A stretch of 64,000 nucleotides of DNA from the NCBI GenBank assembly GCA_017999915.1, contig JAGNKX010000012.1, positions 62,001-126,000 on the forward strand, read 5' to 3'. The DNA is from Spirochaetota bacterium (GTDB lineage: Bacteria > Spirochaetota > UBA4802 > UBA5550). Below the pieces are notes generated by a model, which saw nothing but the letters and a program-made list of their open reading frames with translations, ran no database searches and was not told where the DNA came from. Position numbers and translations under genes: made by a program. Every line of letters begins with the position of its first letter. Within the stretch, counting starts at the first letter, position 1. Below, one piece after another: positions 32,418-41,513 of this stretch.

Positions 32418-33623
32418 TTAGACACCGGTTTCTTCCGGGTTTTTCCTGTTCCCCTTCATCATGCCGACCGCGGCCAGGCAGACCAGGCAGGCCGCGGCCA
32501 GGCAGGCGCACAGGATGAAGAGGGAGCTGACGGGCATGCCCGAAGCGATGAGATGCCCTCCCAGGAAGGGGCTGATGAAATAGCCCGCGTCCATCATGAA
32601 GAGGGTGAGGTTCGTATTGAATCCCCGGAGTCCGGCCGGCGAGAGGCCGAACATCACGGCGTTCATGAGGGGCAGCGCGACCCCGATGGAGAGGCCGTAC
32701 ATCGCGGCGACGCCGGTAAGCCATTCGGGCGAAACGACGCGGACCATGGCGGTGAACGAGGCGATAAGGAGGATCAGGAAAGCGCCCGCGACGGGAAGCT
32801 TCCCGATCCTGTCGAAAAACACGCCGCCGAGGGCCCGGACACCGATGATGACGGCGGTGGAGACGGCGAAAAAACAGCCCACGGCGTTTCCGCCGAGCCC
32901 GGCCGCGCGGTCTTTCATGAAATAGAAAACTGTGGCGTGGGAGAAATATAACATGACATAGGCGGCGAGCATGACCATGATCCTCGGATCGGCCAGGTTC
33001 CTGCGGAGGGCCGCGCCGTCCGGCCTGGATGAGGCCGCGGCCGGGTTCGCCTCAAGGGCAGCGTCGATCCCCTTCTTCGCCGCCAGGAGCAGGCCCAGGG
33101 CGGGGAGCGCGAACAGGGAAATGATCGCGTAGATCCGCGCCTGGCTCCCGGTGACCCGCGAGAGGGCCTCGGCGAGCATGGGCATGACCGCGTAGGGGAT
33201 GAGGGTGACGGTGCTGATCACGCCGAAGCCCTGGCCGCTTCGCTCAGCCGGGATGAAATTCACCACCAGGGTGAAGCTGGCGGAGATGAGCAGGACGAAG
33301 GCGGCCCCGTGGATCAGGCGGAGCAGCGCCAGGGTCGGGATCGACAGGGCCCACGAATAGGAGCAGAGGCACGCGGCCAGCAGGCCCAGTCCCAGGAGCA
33401 TGACCCGGTGTGAGTTCCGGGCATGAAGCCGGGTCATGACGAAGGGGCGCAGGATGAAGGCGGTCATCGGCTCAATGCCGAGGATCACGCCCCTCAGGTC
33501 CCGGGGAATCCCGATGGTGCCGAGGTAATTGTAGAAGCCGTAGAACACGGCCATGTTGAAAAAGGCGAACAGGGTTACCGCGTTGAGGGCTATGAATTCT
33601 TTCGTGAAAAGCTTTTGTGTCAT
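32418..33623 (-). CDS. MFS transporter
   Basis: The 401-residue protein has about twelve hydrophobic spans and a loop with RLHARNSHRVMLLGLGL between spans 2 and 3, as in major facilitator carriers. An amphipathic central loop (GIDAALEANPAAASSRPDG) separates the two halves. It is most like drug- or metabolite-type MFS members; direction and cargo cannot be read. It sits inside the second hydroxylase operon, between the maturation genes and the Mo subunit, so it probably moves the enzyme's substrate or product. Confidence 0.88.
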   Translation of the reverse strand: MTQKLFTKEFIALNAVTLFAFFNMAVFYGFYNYLGTIGIPRDLRGVILGIEPMTAFILRPFVMTRLHARNSHRVMLLGLGLLAACLCSYSWALSIPTLALLRLIHGAAFVLLISASFTLVVNFIPAERSGQGFGVISTVTLIPYAVMPMLAEALSRVTGSQARIYAIISLFALPALGLLLAAKKGIDAALEANPAAASSRPDGAALRRNLADPRIMVMLAAYVMLYFSHATVFYFMKDRAAGLGGNAVGCFFAVSTAVIIGVRALGGVFFDRIGKLPVAGAFLILLIASFTAMVRVVSPEWLTGVAAMYGLSIGVALPLMNAVMFGLSPAGLRGFNTNLTLFMMDAGYFISPFLGGHLIASGMPVSSLFILCACLAAACLVCLAAVGMMKGNRKNPEETGV

Positions 33624-33683
33624 TGACGTGTTCCGGGCTGGATTCCGGTGCCGCTGTTGATTTTACTATGCCGGTTTCTCCCG

Positions 33684-34289
33684 TCAACTCTTTAGCAGGT
33701 CCAGGCATGACCTGTAATCCGCCATGGTGTCGATGTCCATGAGTACGCCCGGATCGCCGCAGGGGAGATATGACGATGACGTCCCGAAGAGGGACAGGAT
33801 ATCCCGGAGGCCGCCTCCGCCTTCGTGAGCGAGTATCGCCGGAGCGCAGCCCATGTCGATGAGGGGAGGATGTCCCTTCCTGCCGTCAAGAACCGGGTAG
33901 ACCACGGCGGACCCATCGCGGTCCGACAGCTCCATGAGGGCCCGCAGGGTGCCTTCCCTGACCATCGGCATGTCCGCGGGCAGGAGGAAGAATTTTCGCG
34001 CCGATACGGGCAGGGCCCGCACGCCGGCCCGCACCGAGGAGAGCATGTCGCCGCCAGGGTATTCGTTCAGGGCCCATGAAGCGCCCAGGCGCTCCGCCTC
34101 CGGGATCATCATTTCCCTGTTGTGCCCGATGACCACGACGATGATCTCCACGCCGGCGGAGCGCAGGGTGTCTATGACCCGTTCCAGCACGGTTTTATCT
34201 CCCATGGGGAGGAGCGGCTTGAAGGCGCCCGCGCGGGAGGAGCGGCCCGCGGCAGGCACGACCGCGGCGATTCCGTCATTCCGCGGCAT
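33684..34289 (-). CDS. MocA-like molybdenum cofactor nucleotidyltransferase, second copy
   Basis: The 201-residue protein has the same pattern as the copy at 10540-11175: AVVPAAGRSSRAGAFKPLL, LLPADMPMVREG, KGHPPLID and MDIDTMADYRS. It likely forms the dinucleotide Mo cofactor for the adjacent three-subunit hydroxylase. It overlaps the end of the second xdhC gene by 14 bp. The xdhC-mocA pairing is the same as in the first operon but the sequences differ widely, so this is not a recent duplication. Confidence 0.86.
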   Translation of the reverse strand: MPRNDGIAAVVPAAGRSSRAGAFKPLLPMGDKTVLERVIDTLRSAGVEIIVVVIGHNREMMIPEAERLGASWALNEYPGGDMLSSVRAGVRALPVSARKFFLLPADMPMVREGTLRALMELSDRDGSAVVYPVLDGRKGHPPLIDMGCAPAILAHEGGGGLRDILSLFGTSSSYLPCGDPGVLMDIDTMADYRSCLDLLKS

Positions 34290-35352
34290 GGGTCTCTCTG
34301 GCGGACCGGGTTGACACCAGCTCGGCTACGATGCTTACCGCGATTTCCTCCGGGGTTTCCGCGCCGATGGGAAGGCCCACGGGGCAGCGAACCCTGGCGA
34401 TATCGCCGTCACCGAGACCGCGCCTGCGCATCTCCGCGTAGCAGACCTCGCGCTTGCGGGCGCTGCCGATCATGCCGATGTATCCCGCTTCGGACCGAAG
34501 GGCCCGGTAGAGAACGGCGGCATCGAAGGCGTGGCCCCGCGTGACGATGACCAGGGCGGCGTTCCCGTCTATGACGATGTCATCGAAGGCGCCGTCGTAG
34601 GATGCAGCAAGAATGATCCGGTCCGCCCCGGGGAACAGGGCGGGGCAGGCGAAATCCGCGCGGTCGTCGATCACGCAGGTTTCGAATCCGACCAGCCTGC
34701 AGAGCGGCTCCAGGCTCCGGCAGATATGCCCTGCGCCGAAGAGATAGACCGTGTCCGCCGGCTTCACCGGCTCGATATAGCGGCGAAGGGACCCCCCCCT
34801 TTCCGGGACCGTCAGGGGCGCCTCCGTTTCAACGACGTTCCCTTCGATATCCTTCAGCGCCTCCGGGTCCCCGGCGATGAATCCCTCCTCTCCCAGGAGG
34901 GCGGTGCGCGTTTGGACTCCGCTGGCGCCGGCGTCGTCGATGGCTGTGACAATGAAGCTTCTTTTCCTGAGGGCGAGGCGTTCCGCGATTTTACCGAATA
35001 CGGCGCGGGGCCCGGCCATGGTCCGGTCAAGGGGTTCGATAAGTGCTTCCATCAGGCCGCCGCAGGCCATGGCCGAAGCGTCGACAATTTCTCCGTCCAG
35101 TGAAAAACGCACCAGGGCGGCCCTGCGGGAGGATATAACCTCGCCGGACATTCGCAATATTGCCGATTCGAGGAGTCCGCCGCCGACGCTCCCGAAGGTC
35201 TTTCCCGATTCGGTTATGACCATGCGGGCCCCCCTGTCCCTCGGGCCGGAGCCTGTTTTATCGATGATGGTGGCCGTCGCAAAGGGCTCATCCGAATCCA
35301 GCAGAGTGTCGATATGGCGAAAAAGCCGCGGCGCCCCCGATCTGTTGCTCAT
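34276..35352 (-). CDS. xdhC: XdhC-family molybdenum cofactor protein, second copy
   Basis: The 358-residue protein has the XdhC layout: TIIDKTGSGPRDRGARM and GSVGGGLLESAIL at the N-terminus, then YLFGAGHICRSLEPL, IDDRADFACP, VTRGHAFDAAVL and GYIGMIGSARKREV in the Rossmann part. AAGGAGG lies 11 bp upstream of the ATG. It is the first gene of the second hydroxylase operon. Unlike the first operon there is no desulfurase or DsrC-like gene beside it, so sulfur may come from the first operon's desulfurase or a housekeeping one. Confidence 0.9.
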   Translation of the reverse strand: MSNRSGAPRLFRHIDTLLDSDEPFATATIIDKTGSGPRDRGARMVITESGKTFGSVGGGLLESAILRMSGEVISSRRAALVRFSLDGEIVDASAMACGGLMEALIEPLDRTMAGPRAVFGKIAERLALRKRSFIVTAIDDAGASGVQTRTALLGEEGFIAGDPEALKDIEGNVVETEAPLTVPERGGSLRRYIEPVKPADTVYLFGAGHICRSLEPLCRLVGFETCVIDDRADFACPALFPGADRIILAASYDGAFDDIVIDGNAALVIVTRGHAFDAAVLYRALRSEAGYIGMIGSARKREVCYAEMRRRGLGDGDIARVRCPVGLPIGAETPEEIAVSIVAELVSTRSARETHAAE

Positions 35353-35421
35353 GGGCGTTTACCCCTCCTTAAGATGAAAATGCGTACGATTTGATGACCG
35401 GCATCTCCTGATCCATGACTG

Positions 35422-36276
35422 TCATTTACCCGGTCCTGTCAGTGTCATTTTTATCCGTTCCGCCAGTATCTTTCCGCCCCGCTCGTTCAGGTGAATATTG
35501 TCGGGCATGAAGAGCAGTCCCCGGTCGTCGGAGATAGTGTCCCAGGTCTTGCGCAGGAGATAGCGCTTCGCGATCGATCTGTACATGAATCCCTCGTCCA
35601 TGCTGTAGGGCTTCACGTCCTTCTTTCCCCGCCGGTCAAGCTCTGCGGAAAGGATTTCATTGAGGGGGATATACGACACCTTCTTCTCCGACGCGATCTC
35701 CTTTATCGCCTTTGAATAATCGGCGGCAAGCCTGAAGGGTTCGCTGTCGGCCCGCTCTCCCAGGGGCGGTATGGATATGAGGGTGATCCGCGCCCCTGTT
35801 TTTGCCTTGAGCTCGTCCACCAGAAGTTTATAGGTTTCGGTGAACCATTTCTTTGTCGGTCTTTGGGGGAGGCTCCATAGCTCATCGTAGCGGCGGTATT
35901 CCTCCTTCGAAAGGGACCCCTTCAGGTCATTGGTGCCGATCAGAATGAAAATATAGCGCGGTTTCAGGGCCGCCACCCTGCCGACGAGGGGCAGCAGGTG
36001 GTACGCCAGCCTGCTGTTGATCCCTTCGTTGACGAAGACGAAGTCCCGCAATGCCGGGTCATCGGAGAGGTGCTTCACGTAATCAAAGCTGACGGTGCCG
36101 TGGGTGATGCTGTCGCCGAGGCAGACCGCGATCTTCTTGTCAGATCCGACAGCCGTTTTAAGCGTCCCCTCGACATTGTTCGAAGGCGTTTTTACGGCCT
36201 GGTAATAGGCGTTCCCCACGAGGAGGCCGCCGGCTGCGGCAATGGCAAGGATGGCGAGTATCGCTTTCTTGATCAT
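35422..36276 (-). CDS. SGNH/GDSL-family hydrolase, membrane-anchored or exported
   Basis: The 284-residue protein begins with MIKKAILAILAIAAAGGLL, an uncleaved anchor or signal peptide. The SGNH blocks are present: CLGDSITHGT (catalytic Ser), FILIGTNDLKGS (Gly-x-Asn-Asp) and DNIHLNERGG (Asp-x-x-His). Such enzymes remove ester groups from lipids, sugars or peptidoglycan outside the cytoplasm. AGGAGAGG before the ATG at 36276 supports this start over longer in-frame options. It is upstream of, and in the same direction as, the second hydroxylase operon but separated by 69 bp. Confidence 0.87.
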   Translation of the reverse strand: MIKKAILAILAIAAAGGLLVGNAYYQAVKTPSNNVEGTLKTAVGSDKKIAVCLGDSITHGTVSFDYVKHLSDDPALRDFVFVNEGINSRLAYHLLPLVGRVAALKPRYIFILIGTNDLKGSLSKEEYRRYDELWSLPQRPTKKWFTETYKLLVDELKAKTGARITLISIPPLGERADSEPFRLAADYSKAIKEIASEKKVSYIPLNEILSAELDRRGKKDVKPYSMDEGFMYRSIAKRYLLRKTWDTISDDRGLLFMPDNIHLNERGGKILAERIKMTLTGPGK

Positions 36277-36454
36277 GATATTCCTCTCCTGATTTTTTTT
36301 CGGGCATCCGCAGGTGGCGCGGCAGTGCATGCCCTTAAAGGATATTCTAAGCGGGCAGGGCGACAAAGGCAAACACCTTTTTATGGGAACGCGCCCCTCA
36401 GTGCCCGCTTCCGGAACAGTTGCCGCTCTCCGGCAATGGGGGGATGGATAAAAA

Positions 36455-36468
36455 TAGAACGTGTTCTA
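36455..36468. promoter_or_regulatory. Inverted repeat TAGAAC/GTTCTA, candidate operator
   Basis: Six-base arms TAGAAC and GTTCTA flank GT, nine bases upstream of a TTGACA box. The position fits a regulator site for the acyl-CoA synthetase gene; the TetR protein at 40329-40973 is a candidate. The arms are short, so chance is possible. Confidence 0.4.
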
Positions 36469-36476
36469 AAAAAATA

Positions 36477-36506
36477 TTGACAAATCCCCGTCCCTTTCAT
36501 TATTTT
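36477..36506 (+). promoter_or_regulatory. Predicted sigma-70-type promoter for the acyl-CoA synthetase gene
   Basis: TTGACA (36477-36482) and TATTTT (36501-36506) are separated by 18 bp. It points to the ATG at 36599 with a leader of about 85 nt that includes AAGGAGG at 36588-36594. Confidence 0.5.
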
Positions 36507-36598
36507 GAATCTGTTACGGCCCGTGAATGAAGAAGTCATGAATCGGGATTGAAGACAGCGGGGAAAGTGGGCATATCATTATTGTAAGGAGGCTATCG

Positions 36599-38434
36599 AT
36601 GAGCGACACATCTACAAACCAATTCAGGCAAAAAATATCAGCGGTCGAATTCATCGCCAAATTCGTGCCCTTCATGGTCCGCATTCCCTATATCGCCTAT
36701 CACGCCATTAAGGGCTTTGGCATGATAGGCGGGAAGAAGAACATGTCCTGGGGCCTCATGGTCGAGACCATAGCGGCGAAGTATCCTGACCGCATGGCGG
36801 TCAAGTCCCACGACGGCTCGCTCACATACCGGGAATTGAATGAAAAGGCGAATCAATTCGCGAACTTTCTAAAAACGAAAAACGTCCTCAAGGGTGACAC
36901 GGTCACCGTCTGCATCGATACCAGGCCCGAGCTCCTGGTCCTCTACTGCGGGTGCTCCAAGATCGGCGCCGTGTGCTCCATGATCAACATCAACCAGCGG
37001 GGCGATTCCCTGGTCCACAGCTTCAACCTCAATAAAGGAAAGGTCATCGTCGTCGGAGAGGAATGTTACGATTTCGTGAAAGATGTGGAAGGGGCGATCG
37101 ACACCGCGGGATCGTTCCTCTGTTATATAAAAGACCCGGCGATCAACAAGCTACAGGATAAGAACGATATAACCGGACTTCTCCTGACCATGGCGGCGGA
37201 CAATCCTCCCGAGACCAAGGGAATTACCGTCAAGGACCGCCTTGCCTACGTGTACACCTCCGGCACCTCCGGCGGGCTTCCCAAGGCCGCGGTCATCATC
37301 AACAAGCGGGCCCTGTCCGCCATGTTCTGGTGGGGCAGGGTCGTCACCGCGGTCCGGCCCAGGCACACCATCTACGTGCCCCTGCCGTTTTTTCACACCA
37401 ACGCCCTGACCGTGGGCTGGCCGCCGGCGCTGTACAGCGGCGCCGCGGTGGCGATCCGGAGAAAGTTCAGCGCCAGCAACTTCCTCGACGATGTCAGGAA
37501 ATTCAACGCCACCCATTTCATCTATATCGGCGAGGTGTGCCGATACCTGATGGCCCAGCCCGACGTGAAGGGCCAGGACAGGACCCCGCTGAAATACGTC
37601 ATAGGAAACGGCCTTCGGCCCGATATCTGGAAGCGCTTCAAGAAGCGGTACGGCATAAAGAAGATCTTCGAGTTTTACGGGGCGGCGGAGGGAGTCGGTG
37701 TCCTGACCAACATCATAAATTTCGATTATTCGGTCGGCATGAGCCTGACCCCCGGCGCCATCGTGAAATATGACGTGGAGAACGATTGCGTCATGCGCGG
37801 CGAGAACGGCATGGCCCTCAGGGCAAAAAAGGGGGAGCCCGGCCTCTGCATCATGCAGATATCGGAGAAAACGCCCTTTGCCGGCTACAGCGATAAAAAG
37901 AAGACTGAGGAAAAGATAATCCGGGACGTCTTTAAAAAAGGCGACATGTGGTTCAATTCCGGGGACATGCTCCGGAACATGGGCTTCGGCCAGGCGCAGT
38001 TCGTCGACCGGCTGGGCGACACCTTCAGGTGGAAAGGGGAAAATGTGGCCACCATGGAGGTGGAAAAGGCCCTCGATTCGTTTCCCGGCGTGAAGTCATC
38101 GGCCGTGTACGGCATCGCGATGCCCCATGGCGACGGCAAGGCGGGCATGGCTGCCACCATACGGGAAGAGGGCAAAACGATCGACCTCAACGCCCTGACG
38201 GCGCACCTCAGGTCGGCCCTGCCCAAGTACGCGGTGCCGCTCTTCATCCGCTTTGTAAATGATTTCGAATGGACACCCACCCACAAGATCAAAAAGACCG
38301 CCCTGAAGTCTGAAGGCTACGATCCCGCCAGGGTACAGGGCGATCTTTATGTCCTCCTGCCCGGCGCGGACACCTATGTGCCGGTCGATGACGCGATTTA
38401 TAAGGGTATCATGGACGGTAAATACAGGTTTTAG
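36599..38434 (+). CDS. FATP-like long/very-long-chain acyl-CoA synthetase
   Basis: The 611-residue ligase has the AMP-binding blocks YVYTSGTSGGLPKAAVI and FYGAAEGVG, plus VEKALDSFPGVKSSAVYG near the C-terminus. The segment FIYIGEVCRYLM and the late FIRFVNDFEWTPTHKIKK are typical of the FATP/SLC27 branch, which activates long, very long or bulky carboxylic acids including bile-acid-type ones. The N-terminus has a hydrophobic stretch (FIAKFVPFMVRIPYIAYH) that may bind membranes. It is the first gene of a lipid-type cluster with an MFE-2-like dehydrogenase. Confidence 0.88.
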   Translation: MSDTSTNQFRQKISAVEFIAKFVPFMVRIPYIAYHAIKGFGMIGGKKNMSWGLMVETIAAKYPDRMAVKSHDGSLTYRELNEKANQFANFLKTKNVLKGDTVTVCIDTRPELLVLYCGCSKIGAVCSMININQRGDSLVHSFNLNKGKVIVVGEECYDFVKDVEGAIDTAGSFLCYIKDPAINKLQDKNDITGLLLTMAADNPPETKGITVKDRLAYVYTSGTSGGLPKAAVIINKRALSAMFWWGRVVTAVRPRHTIYVPLPFFHTNALTVGWPPALYSGAAVAIRRKFSASNFLDDVRKFNATHFIYIGEVCRYLMAQPDVKGQDRTPLKYVIGNGLRPDIWKRFKKRYGIKKIFEFYGAAEGVGVLTNIINFDYSVGMSLTPGAIVKYDVENDCVMRGENGMALRAKKGEPGLCIMQISEKTPFAGYSDKKKTEEKIIRDVFKKGDMWFNSGDMLRNMGFGQAQFVDRLGDTFRWKGENVATMEVEKALDSFPGVKSSAVYGIAMPHGDGKAGMAATIREEGKTIDLNALTAHLRSALPKYAVPLFIRFVNDFEWTPTHKIKKTALKSEGYDPARVQGDLYVLLPGADTYVPVDDAIYKGIMDGKYRF

Positions 38435-38460
38435 ATGTCAAGAGTTTTGAAATGCAACAC

Positions 38461-38491
38461 TGTCATTTCGTCGAGCGACAACGATGAGAAA
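38461..38491 (+). repeat. Half copy of the TGTCATTTCG repeat
   Basis: The segment opens with TGTCATTTCGTCGAGCGACA and continues to GATGAGAAA, matching one arm of the repeat family seen whole at 18169-18268. It lies between the synthetase stop and the SDR ribosome site, so it forms the leader of the SDR gene. Confidence 0.45.
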
Positions 38492-38504
38492 AGGAGAACC
38501 TATC

Positions 38505-39407
38505 ATGGACCTGCTGTTTAACGGAAGGACGGCAATTATAACAGGCGCCGGCGCCGGAATAGGAAGAGAATACGCCCTGGAATTCGCCCGCAGGGGAGCC
38601 AACGTCGTGGTCAACGACCTCGGCGGCTCCCGGGACGGCTCCGGCGTGAACAGCAGCGCCGCCGATCTAGTCGTTGAGGAGATCCGGGCCGCCGGCGGCT
38701 CGGCCGCGGCGAACCATGACAACGTCGCCACGGAGGAGGGCGGCCGTGCCATCGTGGCCACGGCCATGGAGGCCTTCGGCGGGGTGGACGTCCTCGTGAA
38801 CAACGCGGGCATAATCAGGGACAAGAATTTCCTGAAAATGACCGTAGAGGAATGGGACGCGGTCATCAGCGTTCACCTGCGCGGCGCCTACTGCGTGACC
38901 AGGCCGGCGCTGGAGGTCATGAGGAACCGGAATTACGGAAGGATCATAATGACCACGTCGACGTCGGGCCTCTTCGGCAACTTCGGCCAGAGCAATTACG
39001 GCGCGGCCAAGATGGGCGTCGTGGGCCTCATGAACGTCCTGAAGGTGGAGAACAAGAAATACGACATCCATTTCAACGCCGTGGCCCCCACGGCGGCGTC
39101 GCGCATGACGGCGGAGATCTTTCCCCCGAACATAGCGGAGCGGCTCCATCCGAAGTTCAACGTGCCCATGGTCATATACCTCTGTCACGAGGGGTGCGCC
39201 GAAAACGGATCGATATTCGCCATGGGAGCGGGATGGTACGCCAGGACGGAGATCGTGTGCGGGAAGGGCCTCTGCATCGGCGACGGTCGCAGGGACATCC
39301 CGGCCGAGGAGATCCGCGAACGATTCGCCGAGATATCGAGCATGGACGGGGCGAAGAACGTTACGAACGTGGAAACCTTCAGCTACATGTCGCCGCTCTT
39401 CTCGTAG
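38505..39407 (+). CDS. MFE-2-like short-chain dehydrogenase ((3R)-hydroxyacyl-CoA dehydrogenase type)
   Basis: The 300-residue protein matches the dehydrogenase part of peroxisomal multifunctional enzyme type 2: TAIITGAGAGIGREYALEF, VVVNDLGGSRDGSG, VLVNNAGIIRDKNFLKM and the catalytic SGLFGNFGQSNYGAAK with Ser, Tyr and Lys. In eukaryotic MFE-2 this domain is joined to a hydratase and an SCP2 domain; here it stands alone. It oxidises (3R)-hydroxyacyl-CoA with NAD+, or a related steroid-side-chain or alcohol substrate. The ATG at 38505 has AAAGGAG seven bases upstream, so the earlier in-frame ATG at 38484 is rejected. Confidence 0.87.
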   Translation: MDLLFNGRTAIITGAGAGIGREYALEFARRGANVVVNDLGGSRDGSGVNSSAADLVVEEIRAAGGSAAANHDNVATEEGGRAIVATAMEAFGGVDVLVNNAGIIRDKNFLKMTVEEWDAVISVHLRGAYCVTRPALEVMRNRNYGRIIMTTSTSGLFGNFGQSNYGAAKMGVVGLMNVLKVENKKYDIHFNAVAPTAASRMTAEIFPPNIAERLHPKFNVPMVIYLCHEGCAENGSIFAMGAGWYARTEIVCGKGLCIGDGRRDIPAEEIRERFAEISSMDGAKNVTNVETFSYMSPLFS

Positions 39408-39436
39408 CGGAAATCATTGACATGGGGGTAGATGCC

Positions 39437-40309
39437 ATGGTCATCGATTGCCATTATCATTTGGAAGAACGCTTTCTCACCATTGAGGAAATGATCCGAA
39501 GAATGGACGCCTGCGGCATCGACAGGGTCGCCCTGATGGCCCCCGTGAGCGATCCGATCGAGGAACCGCCCGTGCCCCTCGTTAAAATTGTGAACGCTCT
39601 GTTATTCAACGCCCTGACCAAAAAAATCGGCCGCGGTTTCGTGGAGGATTTCACCCCCGAAGGCAATGTAAAGATAACCGGAAGGGTATACGCCATATAT
39701 CCGGAGCCGGACAATACAATTATTTTCGATGCCGTTGACAGGTATCCCGATCGATTTTACGGCTGGGCCTTTGTATCGCCCGAATCGGCGACGGACCAGG
39801 TTGAGGAATTGAAAAAATGGATGGGGCATCCCGGATTTGTCGGCGGAAAGGCCCATCCGTTCTGGCACCGGTATCCCCCGGAAAAGCTCCTTCCCGCGGC
39901 GAAGGTCCTTGCCGCTATAGGCAAGCCCCTCCTGATCCATGCCGGTTATGAAAGCCATGGGGATTTTCTCGCACTTGCGGACAAGGCGCCTGATCTCAGG
40001 CTGATCCTGGCCCACGCGGGGTTTCCCGGCTACAGGTCCACGTGGGAATCGATTAAAAACAGGCCCAATATATTTGTCGACCTGTCCCAGACCTCCTACG
40101 TGGGCGACAGCGCCACACGGCAGGCGGTCGAGTACCTCGGCGCGGAGCGATGCCTCTTTGGCACCGACGGTCCCTATGGCATCCGCGCCAGAGACAGGAA
40201 GTTTGATTTTTCATATATCAAGCGGCGGATTGAAAGGCTGTTCCCGTCACCGGAGGTGCGGCAGCTCCTGCTGGGAGGCAATTTCCAGGAGATCGCGGGG
40301 ATTGCCTGA
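39437..40309 (+). CDS. Amidohydrolase-2 family (ACMSD-like) metal-dependent hydrolase
   Basis: The 290-residue TIM-barrel protein has the family's landmarks: VIDCHYHLEE (His-x-His), PLLIHAGYE, LRLILAHAGFPG and CLFGTDGPYGIRA near the C-terminus. Members decarboxylate or hydrolyse aromatic and cyclic acids with one metal ion. GGGGG eight bases before the ATG at 39437 supports the start; ATG at 39422 is a poorer choice. It follows the SDR gene by 29 bp and is probably in one transcript with it. Substrate unknown. Confidence 0.83.
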   Translation: MVIDCHYHLEERFLTIEEMIRRMDACGIDRVALMAPVSDPIEEPPVPLVKIVNALLFNALTKKIGRGFVEDFTPEGNVKITGRVYAIYPEPDNTIIFDAVDRYPDRFYGWAFVSPESATDQVEELKKWMGHPGFVGGKAHPFWHRYPPEKLLPAAKVLAAIGKPLLIHAGYESHGDFLALADKAPDLRLILAHAGFPGYRSTWESIKNRPNIFVDLSQTSYVGDSATRQAVEYLGAERCLFGTDGPYGIRARDRKFDFSYIKRRIERLFPSPEVRQLLLGGNFQEIAGIA

Positions 40310-40328
40310 GGGGAACGGCCGGCTATGG

Positions 40329-40973
40329 TCACACGCTGATGCCGTAGAATTGCAGTTTGTTCTTATCCATGATTCTCACCGCTTTTGCAATCGACGGCTC
40401 GATCCTTTCCGGAGGAAGATTGAAAAGGGTCGCGGCGATAAGCATCACGAGGCGCAACCTCTCCAGCAACGGCACCTTTCCCTTGTTGAGCTGCTCAAGA
40501 ATGATATTATGCAATACTCCATTTATAGCCAGTGACCGGGCATACCAGTCCTCGTCGGTCAGGTCCTTGTTGAACCGGCCGAAGAATTCCTTATTCCTTA
40601 CGGCGCTGTTCCGACATATCATTTCCGCGATGGCCCAGAGGCTGTAGGCGTTATGCCATATATCGGTCAATTGAGGGCTGATATCGCTGGCTTTCAGCTG
40701 GTAATATATTATCAATATGTAGTGCAGAATGGGATCATAATCCTTTAAGAAGGATTTTATTTTCGTATTGGTGTCTTCCAGGTAGATGGCCGCGATCTGC
40801 TTTAAGATATTCTCCTTGTTCTCGAAAAAGTTGTAGAGACTTCCGGTTGTCAGTCCGGTTTTGCCGAGTATCTGCCTCATGGTCGTCGCGGAATAACCCT
40901 GCTGGATGAATAAGTCTCTTGAGACCTCGATAATCCTGTTCCGTAATAAGTTGCTTTTTTCTTCTCTATTCAT
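40329..40973 (-). CDS. TetR-family transcriptional regulator
   Basis: The 214-residue protein begins with RNRIIEVSRDLFIQQGYSATTM and the helix-turn-helix TMRQILGKTGLTTGSLYNFFENKENIL. The remaining helical domain is not family-specific. It converges on the amidohydrolase gene 19 bp away and is the only regulator beside the lipid-type cluster, so it probably controls it, perhaps with an acyl-CoA as ligand. The ATG at 40973 is chosen because the protein start fits the family; longer in-frame starts add an unlikely sequence. Confidence 0.85.
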   Translation of the reverse strand: MNREEKSNLLRNRIIEVSRDLFIQQGYSATTMRQILGKTGLTTGSLYNFFENKENILKQIAAIYLEDTNTKIKSFLKDYDPILHYILIIYYQLKASDISPQLTDIWHNAYSLWAIAEMICRNSAVRNKEFFGRFNKDLTDEDWYARSLAINGVLHNIILEQLNKGKVPLLERLRLVMLIAATLFNLPPERIEPSIAKAVRIMDKNKLQFYGISV

Positions 40974-41261
40974 AATGCAACCTTCATGTAAGGCGCTTTC
41001 GCCATGGAGCGGGCCTCCATGGCGCACTGTTTTTCATGTGCCCATGCCGGTGATTGTTGTTTTGATCCGCCTGCATCGTGTCGGTTAAGGTCCAAAACGT
41101 TACCGTGACTGTTCGGTGCTTCCATGTCCCCGATGACAATATCACAGGGGCCTTTATAATTAGTAGCATTTTTTTTCCAGTATCCCTGTCTTTTTAACTC
41201 TTAAAATTCCATCATTAGATTCCTGGTAATGGACATTTGACTGGTTGCGAAACTGCGTCTC

Positions 41262-41341
41262 GCGCCCGCGGGGGAGCCCCACTTCGACTACACTCAGTGC
41301 GGCGCTGCGGGGGGTTTTAAGGGGCTTCGCCCCTTAACCCC
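41262..41341. repeat. GC-rich intergenic repeat with strong hairpin
   Basis: In an otherwise AT-rich gap (40974-41513) this stretch is GC-rich and contains GGGGAGCCCC, CTTCGACTACACTCAGTG and, at 41317-41337, TTAAGGGGC-TTC-GCCCCTTAA, a perfect 9-bp stem. It has the look of a dispersed palindromic element and could also end transcription. No gene is seen in the gap. Confidence 0.55.
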
Positions 41342-41513
41342 GATTAAAAGATTCAGATTTGCAACAAGATTATTAAAAATACGCTACAGGCAAGATAATC
41401 ATTTACATTTATACCAGTACAGTATTAACTATGAATTCAGTTATTATTTCACGCATATCAATATTTTCCATATAAAATGGATCAGCCTGCATGGCAATCC
41501 ATGGGAGGTAGTG

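Noticed and set aside
38852-39436. N-terminal extension of the amidohydrolase frame
   Set aside because: It overlaps the SDR gene in another frame and has no homologous features; the barrel starts at VIDCHYH after 39437.
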